From assembly GCA_964541605.1 (NCBI GenBank), contig CAZIQY010000046.1, positions 1-20,800 of the forward strand: a DNA stretch of 20,800 nt. The letters run 5' to 3'. Of this stretch, positions 1 to 7,911 are shown piece after piece (within the stretch, counting starts at the first letter, position 1; each line of letters starts with the position of its first letter). The position numbers were made by a program, and so were the translations under genes. The stretch is from CAZIQY01 sp964541605. Its GTDB lineage: Bacteria; Desulfobacterota; Syntrophia; Syntrophales; UBA2185. The notes under the pieces are model-generated. The model had not been told where the DNA came from, did no database searches, and was given only the letters and a program-made list of their open reading frames with translations.

Positions 1-55
1 GAATCGCCGGCCGAATTAAAACGGAATCAGTGGCCGATTTGGAGCGGAATACTCA
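1..55. repeat. Tandem 23-bp repeats, possible IS21-family terminus (partial)
   Basis: GAAT recurs at 1-4, 24-27 and 47-50, an exact 23-bp period. The 19-bp units at 9-27 (GGCCGAATTAAAACGGAAT) and 32-50 (GGCCGATTTGGAGCGGAAT) agree at 15 of 19 positions. Repeats of this GGCCG...CGGAAT form, followed by a CA dinucleotide (here at 54-55), are remembered from the ends of IS21-type (istA/istB) elements. No transposase lies inside the window, so the element body would have to be to the left. The repeat is seen directly; the IS21 assignment is inference. Confidence 0.4.
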
Positions 56-321
56 GTTAACGCCGATCCTTTAAAAACTACTCTTGAATAGCGGTTTATT
101 TATTTCAACTCGTAATTTTCAATACTGCAATAAATTAATATCATTTAGTTGAGGTGATAGACGTAACAACCACATAAATCTCCCGACACATTTCACTATC
201 CATAATCCCCGATGATCCCGGTAGGGATGTGTTTAAGAAATCTTCTCCTCACGCTCTATTTCGGATAATCTGGATTCATCTTCGGATATTTCCTGATCAA
301 TGACATTGAGATGTGGCTTTT
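56..321. other. Intergenic region with no recognisable gene
   Basis: AT-rich stretch between the left-edge repeat and the 3' end of tlyA. I see no convincing reading frame, RNA gene or T-tailed hairpin that would terminate the minus-strand operon. A short direct repeat, TTCGGATA, occurs twice around 260-290 with no evident role. Confidence 0.5.
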
Positions 322-1065
322 TCACGGTGTTTTCAAATAAATGAAGAATTCCTTGTTCCCCTCCGGTCCCGTCAGAGGCGATTCGCAAACACCCATGACG
401 TGAAGGCCGAGATTAACGCAGAATTCCCGAATCTCTTCAATAACTCTCTTGTGAACGTCAGGGTCCTTCACGACGCCCCGCTTCTCGACATCCCCGCGCC
501 CCGCTTCAAATTGCGGCTTGATCAGGGCCAGGATGACGGCGTCATGTTCTTTGATCAGCTTAAGCACGGCAGGAATAACGAGTTTCAGAGAAATAAAGGA
601 CGTATCTATGGTGGCCATGTCGATGGGATCTTCAATGCCGATGCCTTCGAATGTGCGGATATTGGTGCGTTCAATGGGAACAACCCGCTTGTCCTCCCGG
701 AGTTTCCACGCCAGCTGTCCATAGCCGACATCGAGGGCATACACCTTCTTTGCCCCCTCCTGAAGAAGACAATCCGTAAAGCCTCCCGTGGAGGCTCCTA
801 CATCGAGGATGATCAGATCCCTGACATCAATGGGAAACACGGTCAGGGACCCCTTTAATTTCACTCCCCCCCTACTGACGTAAGGGTGATCTGCCCCTTT
901 GATCCTGATATCCGCATCCGTTAGGACAAGGGTCCCCGCCTTATCAGTCCGCCTGTCCCCTACAAGCACCGCACCCGACATGATAAGCGCTCTGGCTCTT
1001 TCGCGTGTCTGGCAGATTCCCCTCTCCAGCAGCAGCATGTCCAGCCTGATCTTGTTGTTCCTAAT
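322..1065 (-). CDS. tlyA: TlyA family rRNA (cytidine-2'-O)-methyltransferase
   Basis: TlyA proteins join an S4 RNA-binding domain to an FtsJ-type SAM-dependent methyltransferase, and characterised members 2'-O-methylate ribosomal RNA; the older name is hemolysin A. From the first ATG (1038) the protein has 238 residues. It has an S4-like stretch over about residues 1-65 and the SAM-binding motif DVGASTGGF near residues 79-87, with ALDVGYGQL downstream. The ATG would cut into the S4 domain: the frame reads RNNKIRLD just before it, matching the KxRLDxLL opening of the family. The nearest initiator giving that N-terminus is ATT at 1065, 4 nt after AGGAGG (1075-1070) and overlapping the dxs stop, so I extend to 247 residues. 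It is the last gene of a five-gene minus-strand operon. Family assignment is firm; the start is inference. Confidence 0.9.
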   Translation of the reverse strand: MRNNKIRLDMLLLERGICQTRERARALIMSGAVLVGDRRTDKAGTLVLTDADIRIKGADHPYVSRGGVKLKGSLTVFPIDVRDLIILDVGASTGGFTDCLLQEGAKKVYALDVGYGQLAWKLREDKRVVPIERTNIRTFEGIGIEDPIDMATIDTSFISLKLVIPAVLKLIKEHDAVILALIKPQFEAGRGDVEKRGVVKDPDVHKRVIEEIREFCVNLGLHVMGVCESPLTGPEGNKEFFIYLKTP

Positions 1066-2974
1066 ATTCCCTCCTGCCCATCAGTAGCCGTGCAGCGGCG
1101 ACGATGCTCTCTTCATCAATGCCATACGTCTTACGCAATTCCGCCTGCGAGGCATGTTCTGCGAATTCATCCCTTATTCCGAGCCTTTTAACCACAACAT
1201 CATGAATGCCTTGCTCTTCGAACATTTCCAGGACAGCGCTTCCAAACCCGCCCATCAGAACATTTTCTTCAACGGTGATGATTTTCCCAACGGATTTCGC
1301 CGTGTCACACAGCAAGGTTGCATCCAGGGGTTTCACAAACCGGGCATTGATGACTCTTGCGGAGATGCCTTCATCTTCCAATATCTTTGCGGCGGCAATG
1401 GCGGGATAGACAGTGGCGCCGATGGCCACAATGGCAAGATCCGCCTTTTTGCCATCATAGACGATCTCCCCTTTCCCTATATCGAGGGATACCGGCTGAT
1501 CATCGAGCGGCACACCCATACCCTTTCCGCGGGGATACCTGATGGAGGCGGGACTCCTGCATTCAACCGCAGTCTTCAGCATATGCCGGAGCTCATTCTC
1601 ATCCTTGGGCGCCATAACCACCATATTCGGAACAGCCCGAAGATAGGAATAATCGAACAGTCCGTGATGGGTGGGACCGTCTGCGCCGACAAAACCTCCC
1701 CGATCGAGGGCAAGAACAACGGGTAGTTTCTGGAGGCAGACATCATGAATGATCTGATCGTACGCCCTCTGTATGAAGGTTGAATAAATGGCCACGACGG
1801 GTATGAGTGATTCCGTAGCCAGGCCGGCTGCAAACGTCACACCGTGCTGCTCAGCCATACCCACGTCATAAAATCTCCCCGGAAATTCCCTCGCGAACTG
1901 ATCAAGTCCCGTCCCCTCGGACATTGCCGCCGTTACTGCCACAATTCGGGGATTGTCCTGCGCCAGTTTTACAAGGGTACTGCCGAACATCTGTGTATAA
2001 GAGGGGATTTCCGGGTCCCTGTCGGGCATCTCGCCCGTCTCAACCCGGAAGGGCGCTATACCGTGAAATTTTGCAGGATCCTTTTCGGCAAATGTGTACC
2101 CCTTGCCTTTCTTTGTAATGACATGGACAAGGACCGGTCCTTCCAGTTCCCTGACGTTTTCCATGTTTCGTATGAGGCGATCCAGGCGATGACCCTCGAG
2201 AGGGCCCACATACGTGAACCCCAGTTCCTCAAACAGGGCGCCCGGCACCACCAGCGCCTTCAGGGATTCTTCCAACTGTCTCGAAAACTTCAGCATCTGA
2301 GGCCCGATGGAAGGAATGGACTTCAGGAATCCCTTGATCTCCGATTTGAATTTTATCACCGTCTGTCCCGTCATGACGCGGTTCAGGTAGGAAGACATGG
2401 CTCCCACATTGGGTGAGATGCACATCTCGTTGTCGTTTAATATGATGATCAGATTCTTGCGGCGGTCTCCGGCCCAGTTCAATCCTTCAAAGGCCATCCC
2501 CGCCGAAATAGCGCCATCGCCGATGACGGCAATGATTTTAAAGTCTCCACCGCTGAGGCACTTTGCTTCCGCAATTCCTGTGGCGGCGGATATGGATGTG
2601 CTGCTGTGCCCGGCGTTGAATGTATCGTAGGGGCTTTCCTCCCTCCTGGGAAAGCCGCTGATGCCGTCCTTTTTGCGCAGGGTGTGGAAACGATCTTTTC
2701 GACCCGTGATGATCTTATGGGCATAGGCCTGATGGCCCACGTCCCATATGAGTTTATCTTTCGGGGTGTCAAATACAGTGTGAATGGCGAGAGTCAATTC
2801 GACCGTCCCCAGAGACGAAGCCAGATGCCCCCCGTTTTTGGAAACGGTATCGATGATTTCCTCCCTGATTTCCGCAGCAAGGGTCTCCAGTTCATTCAGG
2901 GTAAGTTTTTTTATGTCTTTCGGGAAAGCAACCTTTTCCAGAACGCTATTTTTTCGCATACCTGTTTTACTCAT
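1061..2974 (-). CDS. dxs: 1-deoxy-D-xylulose-5-phosphate synthase
   Basis: First enzyme of the MEP isoprenoid pathway: thiamine-diphosphate-dependent condensation of pyruvate with glyceraldehyde 3-phosphate in the cytoplasm. The length of 637 residues is normal for the family. His50 lies in the NGGHLASSLG motif, DVGHQ is at 78-82, and the ThDP/metal motif GDGA (152-155) pairs with NDN (180-182). The transketolase-like pyrimidine domain has AEQH near 374-377 with the catalytic Glu375, and a transketolase C-terminal domain follows. It sits 9 nt after ispA, which uses the downstream C5 products, and its TAG stop overlaps the proposed tlyA start. The ATG at 2974 has no clear Shine-Dalgarno sequence, so translation may depend on coupling to ispA. 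Confidence 0.97.
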   Translation of the reverse strand: MSKTGMRKNSVLEKVAFPKDIKKLTLNELETLAAEIREEIIDTVSKNGGHLASSLGTVELTLAIHTVFDTPKDKLIWDVGHQAYAHKIITGRKDRFHTLRKKDGISGFPRREESPYDTFNAGHSSTSISAATGIAEAKCLSGGDFKIIAVIGDGAISAGMAFEGLNWAGDRRKNLIIILNDNEMCISPNVGAMSSYLNRVMTGQTVIKFKSEIKGFLKSIPSIGPQMLKFSRQLEESLKALVVPGALFEELGFTYVGPLEGHRLDRLIRNMENVRELEGPVLVHVITKKGKGYTFAEKDPAKFHGIAPFRVETGEMPDRDPEIPSYTQMFGSTLVKLAQDNPRIVAVTAAMSEGTGLDQFAREFPGRFYDVGMAEQHGVTFAAGLATESLIPVVAIYSTFIQRAYDQIIHDVCLQKLPVVLALDRGGFVGADGPTHHGLFDYSYLRAVPNMVVMAPKDENELRHMLKTAVECRSPASIRYPRGKGMGVPLDDQPVSLDIGKGEIVYDGKKADLAIVAIGATVYPAIAAAKILEDEGISARVINARFVKPLDATLLCDTAKSVGKIITVEENVLMGGFGSAVLEMFEEQGIHDVVVKRLGIRDEFAEHASQAELRKTYGIDEESIVAAARLLMGRREY

Positions 2975-2983
2975 GATTATTAA

Positions 2984-3883
2984 CTACGTTTTTCGCTCCG
3001 TAATATATGAGGCGATCATCCTCAACGGCAACGCCCTGTCGTCGAAGCGACTGATCGCCGCAAGGGCGTCGGCAACAAGCTCCCTGGCTTTTTCCCGGGA
3101 AGCATCCAGCCCCATGAGCGCCGGGTAGGTGATCTTGCCGCGCTCGGCATCGCTCCCCGTACCCTTACCCATCATTTTCCTGTCGCCTTCTACATTCAGG
3201 ATGTCATCGGCGATCTGAAAGGCAAGGCCGATATGGCGTCCGTATAAAGACAGGGCTTCAATGTCCGCTTCTCCGGCCCCGGACAAGAGGGCACCCGCCC
3301 TCACGGAGACGATGATCATGGTTCCTGTCTTGTGGGTGTGAATGTACTGAAGGGTGTCCGGACCAACAGGCTGTCCTTCCGATTGCAGATCGACCACCTG
3401 TCCGCCCACCATGCCGAAATAACCCGCCGCCACGGCAATTTCACGAATCACGTCAAGCAAGGTTTCCGGAGGCGCGTCTTTCAGCAATTCCCTCTCCGAC
3501 ATGAGACGAAATGCCTCCGTCAGGAGGGCATCCCCCGCTAAAACGGCAACCCCCTCGCCGAACACTTTATGACTCGTCAACATTCCTCTTCGGTAATCAT
3601 CATCGTCCATGGCGGGTAGATCGTCATGAATGAGGGAATAGGTATGAATGAGTTCAAGGGCGCAGGCCACCGGCAGAACCGGTTCTATTTCACCCCCCAC
3701 GGCCTCCGCAGCGGCCAGACAAAGGATCGGCCTGATTCTTTTTCCTCCCGCAAAAAGGCTGTACCGAACGGCCTTGAAAATATCGGAGGGATACCGGTCT
3801 TCACCGGGAAGATATCCGTCGAGGGCCTCATCAACGATTTTCTTTCTGGCCTCCAGATACATTTTCAGCGGATCAGGGTTCAT
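2984..3883 (-). CDS. ispA: Short-chain polyprenyl (farnesyl/geranylgeranyl) diphosphate synthase
   Basis: Trans-prenyltransferase that condenses isopentenyl diphosphate with allylic diphosphates to give C15 or C20 products for quinones, undecaprenyl lipid and related compounds. The 299-residue protein has GGKRIRP (47-52), the first Asp-rich motif DDLPAMDDDDYRRG (87-100) with the two-residue insertion typical of eubacterial type II FPP synthases, KTGTMI (185-190), GGQVVDL near 160, and the second Asp-rich motif DDILN (226-230). It overlaps xseB by 11 bp and ends 9 nt before dxs, so the three genes are almost certainly one transcript. Chain length (C15 or C20) cannot be settled by eye. Confidence 0.93.
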   Translation of the reverse strand: MNPDPLKMYLEARKKIVDEALDGYLPGEDRYPSDIFKAVRYSLFAGGKRIRPILCLAAAEAVGGEIEPVLPVACALELIHTYSLIHDDLPAMDDDDYRRGMLTSHKVFGEGVAVLAGDALLTEAFRLMSERELLKDAPPETLLDVIREIAVAAGYFGMVGGQVVDLQSEGQPVGPDTLQYIHTHKTGTMIIVSVRAGALLSGAGEADIEALSLYGRHIGLAFQIADDILNVEGDRKMMGKGTGSDAERGKITYPALMGLDASREKARELVADALAAISRFDDRALPLRMIASYITERKT

Positions 3884-4112
3884 CTTCGCCGCCTTCGGCC
3901 TTAAACGGATTCACCGCTACGCCGTCTTCCTGTTTGAGCAGGATATCCACCCGCCTCTCCGCATCGTCCAGTCTCTTCGCACACAGGCGGGCGAGTTTGA
4001 TTCCCTCTTCAAAGGCCTTCAGAGAATCTTCAAGGGTCATATCTCCCGCTTCCATTTTCCTGACGATTTCCTCCAATCTTCCAAGGGTGTCTTCAAATTT
4101 ATCTTTTGCCAT
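3873..4112 (-). CDS. xseB: Exodeoxyribonuclease VII small subunit
   Basis: Small helical subunit that binds several-fold to XseA to form exonuclease VII, a single-strand-specific nuclease acting in both directions. It has 79 residues, the usual size, and opens MAKDKFEDTLGRLEEIVRKM, the classic XseB signature (F-E-x-x-L-x-x-L-E-x-I-V), followed by EAGDMTLEDSLKAFEEGIKL. The frame stays open upstream to 4346, but that part only shadows xseA. The ATG at 4112 lies 5 nt after the xseA stop, fitting translational coupling, and the 3' end overlaps ispA by 11 bp. Confidence 0.95.
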   Translation of the reverse strand: MAKDKFEDTLGRLEEIVRKMEAGDMTLEDSLKAFEEGIKLARLCAKRLDDAERRVDILLKQEDGVAVNPFKAEGGEDEP

Positions 4113-4117
4113 AATTG

Positions 4118-5470
4118 TTACTCCCGACAAATCTCCGTCACTTTTGCCCGAAGGCTTCCTGCCGAAACCTTGATTTTCAATTCGCTGTCGACGGGGACAG
4201 ACCCCGCAACCCTCACGATAAATCCTTCGGGAAGTTTCCTGACAATACCGTAACCCCGCTTCAAAACCGCCAGAGGGCTTAAGGTATCCAGAATCGCCAC
4301 ATCCGATTCCACACGGTTTTTGAACTGTCCGATTTCCTTGTTCCATTCGGCTATCATATCTTTCTTCAAATTTTCAAGGACAAACCGCCGCTCCCGGATT
4401 GCCGACAGGGGGCTGACATGCATCAGCCGCACTTCAAGATGGCGCAGTTTGGGTCTGATCATGGCACGCCAATGCTCAAGGGTCGACCTGAGCCTCTCCA
4501 GGCGGTCATCAACCAGGAGACGGAAATCGTCTATTCTTTTTCTGGGATCCTTCAGGCGCGTATCCAGAAGAACCATTCGTTCATTCAACCTCTCCATCAT
4601 GCGGCGTTGATGATTGACCATTCTCAGGTGCAGTTTTTCCAAAGATGCCGCGAGCTCTCTTTTTACCGGCACAACCAGCTCGGCTGCTGCGGACGGCGTC
4701 GGCGCCCGGAGATCCGCCACAAAGTCCGCAATCGTAAAGTCGATTTCATGACCGACGGCGGAGACAACGGGAATCCGGGAACGATAAATTGCCCGGGCGA
4801 CCCCCTCATCATTGAAGGGAGCAAGGTCCTCCAGTGAACCGCCTCCCCTGGCGAGGATAACAACGTCTACATCCCCGGTCTTCTGCATATTGGAAATGGC
4901 GTCGATGATCTCTGCAGGGGATTCCGGCCCCTGTACCCTTACTGGGGCAATAAGAATATCAACGGACGGAAACCGCCGGGCTGTGATATTCAAAATATCC
5001 CTGATCACGGCGCCCGTCAGCGAGGTAATCACCCCTATTCTGCGGGGCAGAAATGGAATGGGTTTCTTGCGGGCAGGGTCAAAAAGTCCCTCCGCCTGAA
5101 GACGGGACTTCAACTGCTCGAAGGCCATCTGGAGGGCGCCCACACCCTTCGGTTCGATGGCTTCCACGATCAGTTGGTACTCGCCCCTCGGGTGGTATAC
5201 GCTTACCCGTGCGCAGCATATGACGCTCATTCCTTCCTCGAGCTCAAAGCGTGACGGTCTCGACCATGGAAGGGATCTCTGCATATTGGGATACCGGAAG
5301 ATGACGGCCCTGATCTGGCTCTTCTCATCCTTCATCGTAAAATACACATGTCCGGAAGCTGGCTTGCGCAGGTTGGAGATTTCCCCCTCTACCCATAGGG
5401 TATCGAAACTCGCCTCCAGAAGGCGCTTGATATTCTCATTTAATGCTGTAACCGTGAGTATTTCTTTCAT
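4118..5470 (-). CDS. xseA: Exodeoxyribonuclease VII large subunit
   Basis: Catalytic subunit of exonuclease VII. The 450-residue protein starts with the OB-fold DNA-binding domain (about residues 1-100: LTVTALNENIKRLLEASFD, then WVEGEISN and SGHVYFTMKD). The nuclease core follows with RRIGVITSLTGAVIRDI, VVILARGGGSLEDL, FNDEGVARAI and PVVSAVGHEIDFTIADFVAD, then LRAPTPSAAAEL. The C-terminal half is rich in charged helices predicted to coil around XseB subunits, ending in a small beta domain with LKRGYGIV. GGAAGGA lies about 10 nt before the ATG at 5470. It is the first gene of the operon xseA-xseB-ispA-dxs-tlyA. Confidence 0.96.
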   Translation of the reverse strand: MKEILTVTALNENIKRLLEASFDTLWVEGEISNLRKPASGHVYFTMKDEKSQIRAVIFRYPNMQRSLPWSRPSRFELEEGMSVICCARVSVYHPRGEYQLIVEAIEPKGVGALQMAFEQLKSRLQAEGLFDPARKKPIPFLPRRIGVITSLTGAVIRDILNITARRFPSVDILIAPVRVQGPESPAEIIDAISNMQKTGDVDVVILARGGGSLEDLAPFNDEGVARAIYRSRIPVVSAVGHEIDFTIADFVADLRAPTPSAAAELVVPVKRELAASLEKLHLRMVNHQRRMMERLNERMVLLDTRLKDPRKRIDDFRLLVDDRLERLRSTLEHWRAMIRPKLRHLEVRLMHVSPLSAIRERRFVLENLKKDMIAEWNKEIGQFKNRVESDVAILDTLSPLAVLKRGYGIVRKLPEGFIVRVAGSVPVDSELKIKVSAGSLRAKVTEICRE

Positions 5471-5844
5471 AACCGTTACATCCTTCCGTGCAACTATCAG
5501 ATATTCAACCCCGTGACAAGACAGATTTTATGTCTGACAAGTTCAGAACATCATCAGCCAATGGGGAAACAGAGATTCCAAAATGCCGGGCGGATATCCT
5601 GAAGTGAGAAAGAAACGTGACAGGCGGGAATATTTAATCCAGAGACAACGGCAATAGTTTTTATCTGTAACGACTAATTACCCACGTCCTTGATCTTTTA
5701 TAGATAGGTCATTCGTTATTTATTGAATAGCGATATTTTGGGGGAAAGCTTTTGTGTAGCAGCTTTCCTTAAGCTATGCGTACTGAAAACAACTTCTTAT
5801 CCTTAACGTCGCGATGTCATAAAGAGTGAGTATTACGGGTTGCG
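5471..5844. other. Intergenic region between LEA14-like gene and xseA operon
   Basis: This 374-bp gap must hold the promoter of the minus-strand xseA operon, but I find no good -35/-10 pair by eye. The only clear structure is a perfect 8-bp inverted repeat, GGAAAGCT (5743-5750) and AGCTTTCC (5761-5768), with a 10-nt loop. It lies downstream of the lipoprotein gene on the minus strand and lacks a T tract, so it could be a weak terminator or a protein site. No coding frame is convincing. Confidence 0.5.
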
Positions 5845-6297
5845 TTAATTTTTCAAATTAATATGTCCTTCTTTTGAAAAAGGGAAATTGAGGCATCCGA
5901 AGGCCGTTTTGATGTCGGTCTTTCCCTCTATCTTATAAGGCAAGTCATCACCGGCAATAATGGTCTTCAGGCTTCCATCCAAGTCTTTGAACTTTGCAAC
6001 GACAGGCGCCTGTACCCGTGTTATTGATGACGAGGGAATCAGGAGTTCCTTTTCCAAACGCCCGTTCCCGATTTCTTCATTGTTAAGGTAAACAGTGTAT
6101 TCAAAAGACTTGAGCGTAAGGTCAAAACGATTTGGATTTTGTACCTCGAGACCGAGGAGAAGATTCATCTCTGTAAAGGAGCGGGGTCTGAGGAGGATCT
6201 CGCGGAGGACAAAGGAGGGCTTTTCCAGGACCCAACTCAGGCAGGACACAAGCAGAATAGAAAGGACAAAGAGTTTAATAAGTAATTTCTTTTTCAC
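5845..6297 (-). CDS. LEA14-like (WHy domain) lipoprotein
   Basis: A 150-residue protein with an N-terminal KKK signal and hydrophobic core ending in a lipobox LVSC, so Cys19 is the likely lipidated residue. Leu at +2 suggests no inner-membrane retention signal. The mature part resembles LEA14/WHy desiccation-type domains: LEVQNPNRFDLTLKSFEYTVYLNNEEIGNG is the characteristic beta strand plus NPN motif, followed by PSSSITRVQAPV. Such periplasmic or outer-membrane-anchored proteins are widespread in Desulfobacterota and poorly understood. The start is GTG at 6297, with no other plausible initiator before the signal sequence and no Shine-Dalgarno sequence. A consensus promoter places +1 at about this GTG. 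Confidence 0.8.
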   Translation of the reverse strand: MKKKLLIKLFVLSILLVSCLSWVLEKPSFVLREILLRPRSFTEMNLLLGLEVQNPNRFDLTLKSFEYTVYLNNEEIGNGRLEKELLIPSSSITRVQAPVVAKFKDLDGSLKTIIAGDDLPYKIEGKTDIKTAFGCLNFPFSKEGHINLKN

Positions 6298-6303
6298 GGC
6301 GGG

Positions 6304-6332
6304 AGTATATGAAGAATGATCTTGTGTGTCAA
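6304..6332 (-). promoter_or_regulatory. Sigma-70-type promoter of the LEA14-like gene
   Basis: Read on the minus strand: TTGACA (6332-6327), a 17-nt spacer, then TATACT (6309-6304). Only six bases, CCCGCC, separate the -10 box from the GTG start at 6297, so the expected +1 coincides with the start codon. Confidence 0.7.
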
Positions 6333-6374
6333 TTGAGTTCTGACATCTGGTTAGGATTTCATGTTAGTATTTCA

Positions 6375-6403
6375 TTGACGCGCGAGGCCGTCCATCATAT
6401 ACT
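6375..6403 (+). promoter_or_regulatory. Sigma-70-type promoter of the PGK-like gene
   Basis: TTGACG (6375-6380), a 17-nt spacer and TATACT (6398-6403) give a strong promoter about 90 nt before the phosphoglycerate kinase-like start. It is divergent from the lipoprotein promoter, and the two -35 boxes lie about 42 bp apart. Confidence 0.7.
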
Positions 6404-6492
6404 TCCAGTTCACAGAAGCGAGTTTTTATCAAAAAGTTTTCAGCACGGTTTGATTTCCCTGACATGAGACCAACGATTAAAGGAGGGCAATG

Positions 6493-7800
6493 ATGGAAGC
6501 GAATATAGACCCCCGGCTTCCCCTTTTACAGCACGCCAATGTGGAGAACAAGATCGTTCTTCTTCGGGTCGACCATAACGTGGTGAAAAGGGGAAGCATT
6601 CAGGATCCTTACAGAATCGACCAGACAATAGGAACGATTTTCAATATCGTCGAACGGGGGGGACGGCCGATCATTATGACCCACGTGGGAAGACCAAAAG
6701 ATAAAAAGACGGGTGCCATAACCGTCGACCCGTCAACCTCTGTGGAACCGATTGCCGAGTATCTCGAAAGAAAACTTCACTCAAAGATTTATTGCCCCAA
6801 ATTTAAACCGGATGGGAACCAGGGGATAAAAAGCATCGACACATCGATCAATCTTGCAATCAGAGATCTTAAGGAAAAAAGGATAGGCGCCATCTATCTT
6901 CCCAACACCCGGTGGTTCAAAGGTGAAGAAGACAAAAAGGATGACAAGGAGACGCTGGCCCTTCAACTCGCCGGACTCGCCGACGTGTACGTCAATGACG
7001 CCTTCGGTTCCTGGCAGCCCCATGTCTCCACCTATGACATAACAAAATACCTCCCGTCGTTCGCGGGGTATCTCATGCAGAAGGAGATTGAGAACTTGAC
7101 TCAGGTGCTCCAGCCTGAACGGCCATTTATCGCCGTCGTGGCGGGGGCGAAGTGCAACACGAAAATCGGTCCCATCAATGCATTATACCGGAAGGTGGAC
7201 AAGCTGATATTAGGCGGAATCATCTACAATACATACCTCTGCGCAAAATACGGGGTGTCTATTGAAGGGATCGATCCTGAGGATGTGGAAGCGGCGGGAA
7301 ATCTCGTGGAAATGGACCGGCAGCACCACAAGATCGTGGAGCTCCCCTATCTCCATGAATCGGACACCATGGAGGGAAAAATCGAGGGGAAATACCGGGT
7401 CAGATCGATCAGCGAGTTCACGGCGGGGGCAACGTTCAAGTATATTCTTGATATCGCAAAAGAATCCTTTGAAGATCCGGGAATATCGGAAACGCTCAAC
7501 TCGGCCCGGACCATATTCGTGAATGCCGTTATGGGATATACGCCGCACTTTACCGACGGTTCGGCGGCCCTGGACAGCAAAATCGACCATAACGCAGAAG
7601 CGATCAAACTTTATGGCGGCGGCGATACGCTGCAGGAATTCAAGGATCTGTGTCCCGGGCTGTATCTCTCAACCCTTGACAACTCGAAATATTACTTTTT
7701 CACCGGCGGCGGAACGGTGCTGAAAGCAATCGAGGAAGGCTCACCATACGGTCTCGAACCGCTGAGGGCTCTTATAGAAAACGGCGGGAAAGCGCCGTAA
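6493..7800 (+). CDS. pgk: Phosphoglycerate kinase family protein, divergent
   Basis: Phosphoglycerate kinase interconverts 1,3-bisphosphoglycerate plus ADP and 3-phosphoglycerate plus ATP in glycolysis. The family is clear from ordered motifs (numbered from ATG 6490): LLRVDHNVV (24-32), Arg42, THVGRP (64-69), YVNDAFG (167-173), AGAKCNTKIG (219-228), GGGDT (376-380) and TGGGTVLK (405-412). At 435 residues it is longer than the usual 390-400. Several sites differ from typical PGK: the AHRAH segment after NDAFG reads SWQPH, so the 3PG-binding Arg is Pro177; RVDFN is RVDHN; GPMGVFE is AVMGYTP, losing the nucleotide-contacting Glu. It may be a specialised paralogue or a divergent main enzyme. AAGGAGGG fits the second of two ATGs (6493) better than 6490. 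Confidence 0.85.
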   Translation: MEANIDPRLPLLQHANVENKIVLLRVDHNVVKRGSIQDPYRIDQTIGTIFNIVERGGRPIIMTHVGRPKDKKTGAITVDPSTSVEPIAEYLERKLHSKIYCPKFKPDGNQGIKSIDTSINLAIRDLKEKRIGAIYLPNTRWFKGEEDKKDDKETLALQLAGLADVYVNDAFGSWQPHVSTYDITKYLPSFAGYLMQKEIENLTQVLQPERPFIAVVAGAKCNTKIGPINALYRKVDKLILGGIIYNTYLCAKYGVSIEGIDPEDVEAAGNLVEMDRQHHKIVELPYLHESDTMEGKIEGKYRVRSISEFTAGATFKYILDIAKESFEDPGISETLNSARTIFVNAVMGYTPHFTDGSAALDSKIDHNAEAIKLYGGGDTLQEFKDLCPGLYLSTLDNSKYYFFTGGGTVLKAIEEGSPYGLEPLRALIENGGKAP

Positions 7801-7862
7801 ATTGAAGGATGAAATACTCTTAAGAAAGCACTGAAAAGAAAATGTTTCCCTGTGGTGAAAAG

Positions 7863-7899
7863 AACCCTGAAATATCAGCCGGGTAAATTTTCAAGGGTT
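7863..7899. terminator. Possible bidirectional terminator hairpin
   Basis: AACCCT (7863-7868) pairs with AGGGTT (7894-7899), with extra pairing of GAAA to TTTC inside and one bulged base. It lies between the convergent PGK-like and ketopantoate reductase-like genes. There is no long T tract, so the role is uncertain. Confidence 0.35.
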
Positions 7900-7911
7900 A
7901 GATTACATTAG

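Noticed and set aside
313..858. 181-codon plus-strand frame opposite tlyA
   Set aside because: It lies antisense to the well-supported tlyA gene, has no ribosome site and shows no domain.
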